A stretch of DNA of 64,000 nt from Saccharolobus shibatae B12. GTDB taxonomy: Archaea > Thermoproteota > Thermoprotei_A > Sulfolobales > Sulfolobaceae. The notes beneath the pieces were generated by a model. It was not told where the DNA came from, made no database searches, and was given only the letters and a program-made list of their open reading frames with translations. This document shows, in pieces, positions 27,648 through 35,392 of the stretch. The DNA lies in contig NZ_CP077717.1 in assembly GCF_019175345.1 (NCBI RefSeq), positions 2,014,001 to 2,078,000 of the forward strand, in the 5' to 3' direction. A program made the position numbers and the translations under genes. How positions within the stretch are numbered: the first letter of the stretch is position 1; each line of letters starts with the position of its first letter.

Positions 27648-28772
27648 CTACAAGTGTAGTATTCCCACAAGTCCCCCTATTGCAATCATAACTATTGTAA
27701 AGAAATACGCTACTAATCTAGTCCTAGTATAAGCGTATTTACCCATGATCTTTTTATTGCTTATCAATATACCCACCATTACTGCCGGTATGACAATAAT
27801 TATGGGTGATAATGATAATAGAGTCAAAGCGAAGTTAATAACGGAAGAATAGTTACCCAGCATTAAGGAAACTATTAACATAGCTGGTATTGACTCCATA
27901 ATGTAGATCTTCACGGAGTTTTTGTAGGTATTTTTCCCTAAAGCTTCTAGCAGACCCCATGCACTGCTTAGAGATACAACTATAAGCGTTAAGAACCCAG
28001 CGCTTATTAACGTTATTCCAAATATGTAATGGACATTTCCTAAATTATATAGTAACTGAGTTGGATCACTAGGATCTATATTACCAATTGAAGTTCCTAT
28101 CATCTCAGATAATACTATTATCAATTCAGTTATTATAGACCCTAGTAACGTCTCTATGGTTATCCATGATATCTTTTTAGAATTATTAATATCTATCTTA
28201 GGATATTTAATTGCTGTAGCGGAACTTTGATAAATCAACATACAAGGTGGAGTTACCACTGCACCAATGTTTACGGCAATGAAGAATAGGAAGTTCTTTG
28301 AGGTAGAGAAGTAAAAGATGTCTTGTCCTGTAAAGTTCAGCTTAGGTCCAACTATAATTAAGGCTGATAATAATAGAATTACGGAAACTACTACTAGATA
28401 TCTTTCAGTTACTTCGTAATTTTTAGTTAGCACTATTATAACGTGAAGGATGAAGAATATTATTAAGCCTAGTAAAGGATCAATTCCAATTAAGTAACAT
28501 CCAATTGCAATCCCTGCATACTCACTTAGATATGTAAAGAAATCAACGAAGAAAATTGGGAAAATAGATAAAATAGATACTTTTCTAGAATAGTATTCTC
28601 TTATGAGTTCTCCAATACCCTTGCCAGATATTGCACCTAATCTTCCTGCGGCTTCTTGTATTATAAAAATGGGTAGAGATAACAGCATTACGAACCATAT
28701 TAGTCTGTATCCGTATTCCTCCCCAGTGGACAATCCTCCTAATATACTTGCAGCATCGGCGTCTGCCAACAA
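27648..28772 (-). CDS. Nramp-related metal transporter with altered motifs; start codon probably lost
   Basis: 374 residues from the TTG at 28772, about 10-11 membrane helices of the LeuT/Nramp fold. Helix 1 reads GPAWIALLADADAAS (normally DPGN) and helix 6 reads VVTPPCMLIYQSSA (normally MPH). These changes resemble the Nramp-related branch that handles Mg2+ or other ions rather than classic Mn/Fe transporters. The frame is open for 17 more codons upstream and a GAGGTGATC ribosome site (28833-28825) is followed by AAG at 28823 where an ATG would be expected. Starting at 28772 would cut helix 1. It may be start-lost, or use a weak codon. Confidence 0.72.
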   Translation of the reverse strand: MLADADAASILGGLSTGEEYGYRLIWFVMLLSLPIFIIQEAAGRLGAISGKGIGELIREYYSRKVSILSIFPIFFVDFFTYLSEYAGIAIGCYLIGIDPLLGLIIFFILHVIIVLTKNYEVTERYLVVVSVILLLSALIIVGPKLNFTGQDIFYFSTSKNFLFFIAVNIGAVVTPPCMLIYQSSATAIKYPKIDINNSKKISWITIETLLGSIITELIIVLSEMIGTSIGNIDPSDPTQLLYNLGNVHYIFGITLISAGFLTLIVVSLSSAWGLLEALGKNTYKNSVKIYIMESIPAMLIVSLMLGNYSSVINFALTLLSLSPIIIVIPAVMVGILISNKKIMGKYAYTRTRLVAYFFTIVMIAIGGLVGILHL

Positions 28773-28841
28773 TGCTATCCATGCTGGTCCAAAGAGTTTC
28801 GCAGTATCTCTTATACTCGTCTTAGATCACCTCACATAAGT

Positions 28842-29150
28842 AATTATAAATTTCTTTTTTAGGTAAAAAGCTATTATAACGAAGATAAATGCAAAACCTA
28901 CATCCATTTATGTAGTACATGGTATACTCTATGAAGCTCTAACTTATAAAGATTTCTATTTAGAAATTGCTTTTAATTAGTATAAAATCTCAGTTATTGC
29001 CTTACTTAATATCCCATTTTAAGCTTAAGGAGTAGAGACATGGATTAGTTTTAGTGCTAAATTAAAATAACTTCGAGTTAAGACTTATAATGACTTTTAA
29101 TTCAAAGACTTTATAAACTAGAAATGAGTATAGTCTTTTAGGGTGTGCAA
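28842..29150. promoter_or_regulatory. Divergent intergenic region with the dps promoter
   Basis: About 300 AT-rich bases between the Nramp-related and dps genes. Upstream of dps a TATA-like CTTTATAAAC at 29109-29118 is preceded by a purine stretch. The transcript would carry a short leader of about 10 bases with AGGGTG before the ATG. No other gene seen. Confidence 0.45.
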
Positions 29151-29720
29151 ATGCCAGATAAACCCCAAGAACCAAAGGTAGTCGGAGTAGAAATCTTGGA
29201 AAAATCCGGATTAGATGTGAAAAAGTTAATAGATAAGCTAGTAAGAGCTACGGCTGCAGAGCTCACTACGTACTACTACTATACAATATTGAGAATGCAT
29301 CTAACTGGTATGGAAGGAGAAGGCCTTAAGGAGATTGCTGAGGATGCTAGGCTTGAGGATAGACTTCACTTTGAACTAATGACTCAAAGGATTTACGAAC
29401 TAGGAGGAGGTCTACCCAGAGACTTAAGACAACTAGCTGACATTTCAGCTTGTTCAGATGCATATCTACCAGAGAATTGGAAAGACCCTAAGGAAATATT
29501 GAAGGTTCTATTAGAAGCAGAACAATGTGCAATAAGAACATGGAAAGAAGTATGTGATATGACATACGGAAAAGATCCTAGAACATACGATCTAGCCCAG
29601 AGAATACTTCAAGAGGAAATAGAGCACGAAGCTTGGTTCTTAGAACTACTATATGGAAGACCATCTGGACACTTCAGAAGAAGTCTACCAGGTAACGCTC
29701 CGTATTCCAAGAAACAATAA
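29151..29720 (+). CDS. dps: Dps-like (DPSL) iron-storage and peroxide-protection protein
   Basis: 189 residues from the ATG at 29151 (a GTG two codons upstream is possible). It is nearly identical, as far as I recall it, to the characterised Sulfolobus Dps-like protein: [31 protein letters not shown], with segments such as [38 protein letters not shown], and [16 protein letters not shown]. Glutamates and histidines of these helices form the di-iron ferroxidase site inside a bacterioferritin-like four-helix bundle. Cysteines in [10 protein letters not shown] and [13 protein letters not shown] are typical of DPSL proteins. The dodecamer uses H2O2 to oxidise and store iron. A Rieske gene follows after 50 bases. 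Confidence 0.95.
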   Translation: MPDKPQEPKVVGVEILEKSGLDVKKLIDKLVRATAAELTTYYYYTILRMHLTGMEGEGLKEIAEDARLEDRLHFELMTQRIYELGGGLPRDLRQLADISACSDAYLPENWKDPKEILKVLLEAEQCAIRTWKEVCDMTYGKDPRTYDLAQRILQEEIEHEAWFLELLYGRPSGHFRRSLPGNAPYSKKQ

Positions 29721-29770
29721 GATATACTATCTTTTTCTTTCTTTTATTTTTATATTTTGGTGATTATTTA

Positions 29771-30097
29771 ATGTTAGTAAGAGTGTGCAGCTTATCAGAC
29801 TTAGAAGATAAGAAACCAAAGAAATTTTCATTAAATAATATAGAAGTAGTAGTCGTAAAGGTTGGAGATAGGGTGTTCGTCATGGATGCCTATTGCCCTC
29901 ATAAGGGAGGAAATATGGAATATGGTGATGTAAACGGATATAGGATAAAATGTCATTTACACGGGTACGAGTATAATATGGAAACCGGTGAGCTAGTGTA
30001 CAATCCCTATGGGAAATCCGATGGATGGTACTTCTCACCTAACTTAAAGATCTACAAGGTTGAGGTTAAGGGTAAAGACATTTTCGTAGAAGTTTAA
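29771..30097 (+). CDS. Rieske-type [2Fe-2S] ferredoxin
   Basis: 108 residues, soluble. Cluster ligands: CPHKG in AYCPHKGGNMEYG and CHLHGYEY, that is C-x-H...C-x2-H. It probably carries electrons, possibly to the Dps-like protein or an oxygenase. It lies 50 bases after dps in the same direction, preceded by GGTGATT at about 29760-29766, so co-transcription is likely. Its 3' end overlaps that of the convergent crn1 gene by four bases. Confidence 0.88.
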   Translation: MLVRVCSLSDLEDKKPKKFSLNNIEVVVVKVGDRVFVMDAYCPHKGGNMEYGDVNGYRIKCHLHGYEYNMETGELVYNPYGKSDGWYFSPNLKIYKVEVKGKDIFVEV

Positions 30098-30630
30098 ATT
30101 TCAAATTCTATTGTTCTAGCATTTTGCACGATTAAACTGCAATAGGTTTCCCTTATTTGTTCACTACACTCACTTCTATTCTTGATTTCAACTATATCCT
30201 TTAACTCCCTAACTCTCTTGCTAATCCTATTGTAGTCATCTTGTGAGATTATTGAAGTTATTATTTTAGCTCCCCTATTCTTCGCAGCTAAGGCAGCTGC
30301 AACACTCATGCTTTTTCTCCCTCCTGTTATATCCAGATAGTCTCCTTCGTTTAGTTGCTTTTCAATAAATTCCTTAACTTTTTTCAAGTCCTCTTCACTG
30401 TAAATATCTTCAATATCAAGTGGATGTTCACTAATTTCTACTTTAGGAAACTTCTCTTGAATACAACAGATGAACATTAATCTTACTATTTTCCATGCCT
30501 TCTTTACCTCTGCATTAGTTGTAGTTACAACTCTTATCTCGTCAATGTTTTGTCCCTTTCTTACTAGGTAAAGAAAAGACTCTATTACTCCTCCCGGCGA
30601 GGTTCCTAAAGTAGCTACTAGTTTAACCAT
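30094..30630 (-). CDS. crn1: CRISPR ring nuclease Crn1 (CARF-domain protein, Sso2081-like)
   Basis: 178 residues, all one CARF (Rossmann-like) domain: VKLVATLGTSPGGVIESFLYL at the start (parts LVATLGTSPGG with Ser11) and YLDITGGRKSMSVAAALAAK (the G-G-R-K-S ligand loop around residue 105). Length and sequence match the Sulfolobus ring nuclease Sso2081, which cleaves cyclic tetra-adenylate to switch off Csx1-type effectors of type III CRISPR systems. No cas gene or CRISPR array is in the window; Crn1 genes are usually outside the arrays. Monocistronic, convergent with the Rieske gene. Confidence 0.93.
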   Translation of the reverse strand: MVKLVATLGTSPGGVIESFLYLVRKGQNIDEIRVVTTTNAEVKKAWKIVRLMFICCIQEKFPKVEISEHPLDIEDIYSEEDLKKVKEFIEKQLNEGDYLDITGGRKSMSVAAALAAKNRGAKIITSIISQDDYNRISKRVRELKDIVEIKNRSECSEQIRETYCSLIVQNARTIEFEI

Positions 30631-30663
30631 GTTATGAGTTAAAAGTTAATTGAATATTTATTT

Positions 30664-31167
30664 TTACTGTTTTTTACCTCTTCCTCTGAGGAATAGTACT
30701 AAACCAACTAGCAACACGATTACACCGATAATAGCTAGAAAGAAACCAAGGCCAGTATATAGTGCAACGTTTACCAATGAAGAGGCCAATTCTTGACTTA
30801 AAACGTATTTCACTGAAATCGGAGTAGTGAGGTTATTTACCATTATAGCATCATATTTAGGACTTAATAACGCTATTACATATCCCTTTTCTGCAATTTG
30901 TGGTACTGATTGGTTCGTCCCATTTATTTCTTGTAAAATCTTCAAAACTTGTCCAGAGCTCGTATTGTAAAGCAATATTGCCAACTTAGTGGGAACACCT
31001 AAGTCTTGTGATGTCCCCGGTTGTAAAGTAGTTGGAGTCACAGTACTTAGTGTGTTAATCACTTTAACGAGTCCAGATGATGCTAAATATCCTCCAATAA
31101 AGAACAGTGCAATGCCGACTATTAGTATTATTACCCCTACTATCAGAACTGTTTTACCTATAGCCAT
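30664..31167 (-). CDS. Two-helix membrane protein with an external domain
   Basis: 167 residues. An N-terminal hydrophobic helix (TVLIVGVIILIVGIALFFIGG) and a C-terminal helix (GFFLAIIGVIVLLVGLVLFL) bracket a ~100-residue polar region with four N-x-S/T sequons, so the middle is probably outside the cell. The tail RGRGKKQ would be cytoplasmic. Not recognised as a named family. It sits between crn1 and a metallophosphoesterase gene on the same strand, with gaps of 33-41 bases. Confidence 0.68.
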   Translation of the reverse strand: MAIGKTVLIVGVIILIVGIALFFIGGYLASSGLVKVINTLSTVTPTTLQPGTSQDLGVPTKLAILLYNTSSGQVLKILQEINGTNQSVPQIAEKGYVIALLSPKYDAIMVNNLTTPISVKYVLSQELASSLVNVALYTGLGFFLAIIGVIVLLVGLVLFLRGRGKKQ

Positions 31168-31208
31168 AATTTAAAAAGTTAAAGGAAACTATTAAGTCTT
31201 TTCAAAAG

Positions 31209-32138
31209 TTATACCACGTCTAAAGGATTAGTGGACACGAACTCGATATTCTTTATAATGTACTTGCTAACACTTACACTACCGAAACTCTTCAGCTCCT
31301 TATGAACTTCAAACGTAACTATGGAAGGATCACCCAATTGGTATAAGCTACCAGGGTTTAATGCAATGGTCTCCCCTATCTTATCCATTGAAGTACTTTC
31401 ATGAACGTGACCGTGAAGTGAAATAAGTGGTTGGAATTCGGTAATTAAATCAAGTACTGCCTTTGAACCAACATGAGATTTCCTTAAACCAACCTTTGCG
31501 TTATCCAATTTAGTATTTAAAGGAGGCATGTGAAAGTTCATAATTAATCTTTCCTTATCAGCGTCCTTAAGTAATGATTTACCCTTTATGTATAATTCAG
31601 AGTCTGGAATTTCCCTATATGAATTTCCCATTGGAGAACCATAACCTAACGAGACTATCTGAATTTCCTCTATATTTATTACGTTCTCATTAATCAATTT
31701 ACCCCCAAAATTCTTAAGGATAGAGTCAAGTTGCGGAATATCGCCGTGCCCTGCAGACCAAAATATCCTTTCTAAACGAAACACTTCATCTGCTATTTTA
31801 ACCCATCTTGACATTTGCTCAGTTACTTTTTCACTAATTACTTTCTCCAGTTTACTCTTATCACTCTTTATATCCTCAATTACCTCTTTCTTATCTACTA
31901 CTATATATTTACCAGACCTTAACGCCTCTTCGTTGAGGTTATTCAAATTAACCTTCTTCCCATTTAGGAAATACTTCCCTCCAGTATCCTCTACAAACAG
32001 TATCTCTTTAGCCATTAATCCGCCACTTACAATGAGAAAGTCAACTTTCCTAGCTTTTGCAATATTTAGTGATCTCTTAAATGAATACTCCGACCCGTGA
32101 ACATCGGTAAAGAATCCTATCTTAAATTTAAAGACCAT
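31209..32138 (-). CDS. Calcineurin-like metallophosphoesterase with altered metal motifs
   Basis: 309 residues. Motif I is intact (FFTDVHGSEYSF) and so are the late histidines (MNFHMPPLN and SLHGHVHES). Motif II reads IVSGGLMAKE, with Gly replacing the metal-bridging Asp of GD, and motif III reads WSAGHGDIPQLDS in place of GNHD. The Asp loss predicts weak or mono-metal activity, or a purely binding role. An inserted charged segment lies between motifs II and III. Substrate unknown. Confidence 0.72.
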   Translation of the reverse strand: MVFKFKIGFFTDVHGSEYSFKRSLNIAKARKVDFLIVSGGLMAKEILFVEDTGGKYFLNGKKVNLNNLNEEALRSGKYIVVDKKEVIEDIKSDKSKLEKVISEKVTEQMSRWVKIADEVFRLERIFWSAGHGDIPQLDSILKNFGGKLINENVINIEEIQIVSLGYGSPMGNSYREIPDSELYIKGKSLLKDADKERLIMNFHMPPLNTKLDNAKVGLRKSHVGSKAVLDLITEFQPLISLHGHVHESTSMDKIGETIALNPGSLYQLGDPSIVTFEVHKELKSFGSVSVSKYIIKNIEFVSTNPLDVV

Positions 32139-32175
32139 CCTATCTTAAATTTGTAATTACAAATTAAAAAATTAA

Positions 32176-32271
32176 TTAGTCCTTTTTCTCCTTCTTTTCA
32201 ATTACCTCCAACAGGTAAACCCACGCCAAAAAACAAGGATCTACTTGCTGCTTTTTCTTTTCCTCACTCAC
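32176..32271 (-). CDS. 31-residue small ORF coupled to dienelactone hydrolase
   Basis: Its GTG overlaps the stop of the dienelactone hydrolase gene (GTGA at 32271-32268). The peptide begins VSEEKKKQQVDPCFLAWVYL (first residue read as Met), followed by LEVIEKKEKKD and TAA. A short hydrophobic core lies between highly charged ends. The overlap with an upstream stop and the amphipathic design suggest translation, but the ORF is short and could be chance. No known function. Confidence 0.4.
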   Translation of the reverse strand: MSEEKKKQQVDPCFLAWVYLLEVIEKKEKKD

Positions 32272-33059
32272 TTTGAAACCCTCCTTAGGAAGTTTTTAAC
32301 TCTTTCCCATGCGTCTTCAGATGCTTCTTTATTGTATGAACGTCCCCTATCATTAAAGAACGCGTGATAGGCTCCAGGGTAAATTTTGAGCTCTAAATCC
32401 TTTTTATACTTTATCACGGCGGATATTAAATCTGGTAACCCAGCATCTATTGGCGGATCCTCTCCAGCGTATAGACCTAATATTGGCCCCTTTATTTTCT
32501 GAATTGCCTCCAATGGCTGGGGATTTCTGCCATAGAAAACTATTGTCCCATCTAATGGCACTTCAGTTGCCAACTGGAATGCTAAACCCCCACCCATACA
32601 GAAGCCCATGCTGACTATCTTTTTAACGCCTTGAGAGCTTACGTACTCGTAAGCCTTAATCGCGTCCTTTATCATCTGTTCTTCCGTCTTTTGCCTATTT
32701 AAAACTAACAACTCAGCTACTCTTTTGCCTTTTTCATCTAACGCTGACATTATTTGCTGATAAGAGTTTGGATCATTCCTCTTTTCTGGTGGTATACTCC
32801 ATACTTTCATCATTACGTTCTGGATGTTCTCTTGATTCAGAACGTCCTCATTTCTAGTGTATAATTGTGGAGCAAATGCCATGTAACCCTCGTTTGCCAA
32901 CCTTCTTGAGATGTCTTTTATATTGTCATTAAGACCCCATATTTCATGTATTACTATTACTGCCAATTTAGGACTTTCTGGAGAAGCTAGGAAAGCCCTT
33001 ATTTTAGCACCCTCTGAATCGTAAAATATTTCCTTTTCCATATTTACCTTTACTGGCAA
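32268..33059 (-). CDS. Dienelactone hydrolase family protein
   Basis: 263 residues, alpha/beta hydrolase. The nucleophile elbow is GFCMGGGLAF, a cysteine as in dienelactone hydrolases. The acid and His are in LYAGEDPPIDAGLPD and YPGAYHAFFNDRGRSYN. It hydrolyses dienelactones or similar esters, an activity known from chlorocatechol degradation. Its distance from the aromatic island does not make a firm link. A ~60-residue segment with basic and acidic helices is inserted before the nucleophile. Confidence 0.85.
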   Translation of the reverse strand: MPVKVNMEKEIFYDSEGAKIRAFLASPESPKLAVIVIHEIWGLNDNIKDISRRLANEGYMAFAPQLYTRNEDVLNQENIQNVMMKVWSIPPEKRNDPNSYQQIMSALDEKGKRVAELLVLNRQKTEEQMIKDAIKAYEYVSSQGVKKIVSMGFCMGGGLAFQLATEVPLDGTIVFYGRNPQPLEAIQKIKGPILGLYAGEDPPIDAGLPDLISAVIKYKKDLELKIYPGAYHAFFNDRGRSYNKEASEDAWERVKNFLRRVSK

Positions 33060-33110
33060 ATGGTTTAAAAGTTAACTATCTATTTTTGTTAGATAAAAAA
33101 ATAATTAACT

Positions 33111-34925
33111 TTAAATTAAGCCGGAATATAGCAGCAAATCATAAACCATCGCATATGCACTATACGTTCCTGGACCAGTGACGTAGTTCCATCCATAATG
33201 GGCTGGGAATGGATTATTTCCACTAGTTATTGGGATCCAAGCAACCTTACCGACAAAATTGCCTAGTGGAGATTCTATTATACCTTGATATGAGATGTGA
33301 TAAAATGCAAAGTTGAGTGCACCTAATCTGGTACCCGCTAAGGCAACCATCGCAGCAGTCATTGGTGCTGCTCCACTAGTTCCATACCATACGAATAATT
33401 GACCGTTAAATACTAAAGGTAAACCGAAACCGAATTCTGGAATATTATAACCACCAGCTGAGACGAATGCGATATCTGGATAAGTCCTAACGACAGTAGG
33501 AGTAAACGGAATCAGTGAAGTTATCTCGTAACTTTGTGCTGGATAAACTACGCTATTACCTCCAGTACTATAATCCCAGCCACTTATTTCCACAATACTG
33601 CCATTAGATGATGCATTAAGGAATATCCCGCCAACAGACGTTACATAGGGATCTGACTCAGGATACCATATCGTATTATAAATTCCAATATGAAAATTAG
33701 GAGGAGGATGATCACTTTCAAATCCCCAATCGCCAGAGGCCGCCAATACGGAAATTCCTTCTGCAGCTGCTTGCATCATTATATTATGAATCATATATAG
33801 CATTGCAGGGTAGTAAGCTGCTAGGAAACTCTCTGGAACCGTTACAGAGATTGAAATAACATTAGGATTTATGTAGTTAACCATGTAATAGTACTCGTAA
33901 TAATAGTTTAGTAAATTACCCACTAACTGGGGACCGCCCACATAACCATTACTGAAGACTATCGTAACGTCGGCTGCAGGCGCAAAGGCACCAGACCATT
34001 CTGCATCAAGCTCATTCTCTCCAGATTGGCCTCCAGTTGTAACGTTACCAAAATATATAACGTTTAAATGACCAGTTCTAGGTATACCATAAAATTGCCA
34101 AAACAGATAGATATCTGATACATTTATAAAGGACTCAGGGACTCCCTCAATCGCAATGTTACTACCATTGCCGTTATAACCGTGTGCATAAGCCAAGGTA
34201 AAGTTGAAATATTGCCCTATTGTTATTGGCGAAATTATGGCTTTTGAAACTAGTCCACTTTGAGCTTTAACCATATCTAAATGCCACGCTTGCGTCACTA
34301 CGCTAATTACTTTGGGATCTACACTATCTATCCCAACTACTCCTAATACGTATTTTCCAACATTATATGGCAATGATGGAGTAACGTTATTAGAGTAGTA
34401 GTAAAATGGACCTATATCTTCAATCCCTAGTAGACCAAACCAATAGAGGTTCTTAAATGGATAGTAGTAAACGTTAATGTAAGTGTTAAATGCCCTCTCT
34501 ATATTCCCTACAGTTCCATTAAATACTAGTATTAGACCATAATTGCCTAGAAATTGTAAATTATGGGATTTTAGATACTTTATTAGTGAGTTCACATAGG
34601 ATTCGGAAGGATAGTAATATTCTCTAAATCGAGATGGAGTTAGCCAGTGATGGAATTGTGAGGCAGAGAGGTAAATTTCGTTAAGATATGATTGAAGAGA
34701 AGGTAAATTAGTGAAATTTAAGAGAACTGCTATGTACAGTGTTTGACTACTGTTGAGAGGTTCCACAAATTCTGATCCCGGAAGTATTGAGTATTGTGGA
34801 GAAGATGTTTCTATATAATAATATTGTACTTGACTCTCTGCTATAGTTGCTAGGAAAGTCGTAGTACTTAGAACTAATATTAGAAGTAACATTAACCTTT
34901 TTAATATTACATTTCCACTTTCCAT
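33111..34925 (-). CDS. Sedolisin (S53) secreted protease, kumamolisin-like
   Basis: 604 residues: signal peptide, pro-kumamolisin domain (residues ~50-190, with SASQFHHWLTPSRFREYY) and the S53 catalytic domain. The triad is visible as ENELDAEW (Glu and Asp) and GTSGAAPMTAAMVALAG (Ser); the oxyanion Asp is in SASGDWG. The C-terminal YGWNYVTGPGTYSAYA ends near the calcium site. Such enzymes are acid proteases that work outside the cell, suited to acidic springs. Many N-x-S/T sites. Single gene. Confidence 0.9.
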   Translation of the reverse strand: MESGNVILKRLMLLLILVLSTTTFLATIAESQVQYYYIETSSPQYSILPGSEFVEPLNSSQTLYIAVLLNFTNLPSLQSYLNEIYLSASQFHHWLTPSRFREYYYPSESYVNSLIKYLKSHNLQFLGNYGLILVFNGTVGNIERAFNTYINVYYYPFKNLYWFGLLGIEDIGPFYYYSNNVTPSLPYNVGKYVLGVVGIDSVDPKVISVVTQAWHLDMVKAQSGLVSKAIISPITIGQYFNFTLAYAHGYNGNGSNIAIEGVPESFINVSDIYLFWQFYGIPRTGHLNVIYFGNVTTGGQSGENELDAEWSGAFAPAADVTIVFSNGYVGGPQLVGNLLNYYYEYYYMVNYINPNVISISVTVPESFLAAYYPAMLYMIHNIMMQAAAEGISVLAASGDWGFESDHPPPNFHIGIYNTIWYPESDPYVTSVGGIFLNASSNGSIVEISGWDYSTGGNSVVYPAQSYEITSLIPFTPTVVRTYPDIAFVSAGGYNIPEFGFGLPLVFNGQLFVWYGTSGAAPMTAAMVALAGTRLGALNFAFYHISYQGIIESPLGNFVGKVAWIPITSGNNPFPAHYGWNYVTGPGTYSAYAMVYDLLLYSGLI

Positions 34926-35392
34926 AATATGCTTTCTATATCATTTAATATAAACTTTATTCATATTTCAATTATTGTTGATGAGCAACATATATTGAAT
35001 CCCAGAAGGACTTCTCGTAGTACTGAATAGTGTAAGCAATCCTTCTAAGTCTATCAACTTGATTACCTTCTATCAATTTAACGATCCTATCCTCCAACTC
35101 CTTATAAGAACCTCTGAATGCATCAAAGAATCCCGTCTCCCTAATCCCAAATCTCTCCTTTATCATTTCCCCAAATCTAGTTACAACATTAGCCCATACT
35201 GGTAAATTCACAATCCCAGTAAACAAGAACTCGGAGGGTTCCGCGTAATTAGCTAACCAGGATAAATAGTGAGTGTAGCTTATGGCTTGAGGTGATACAT
35301 TATATAAAAGTGGATCCTTTACCTCAATTCCCAACTCCTTCATCAGTTTTACCAACTCCTTCAACGCAGCATAATCTCCATCCACTAATATC

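Noticed and set aside
30094-30630. Possible nearby CRISPR array or cas operon because of the ring nuclease
   Set aside because: No regularly spaced repeats of ~24 bases and no cas proteins were seen; Crn1 genes commonly stand alone.
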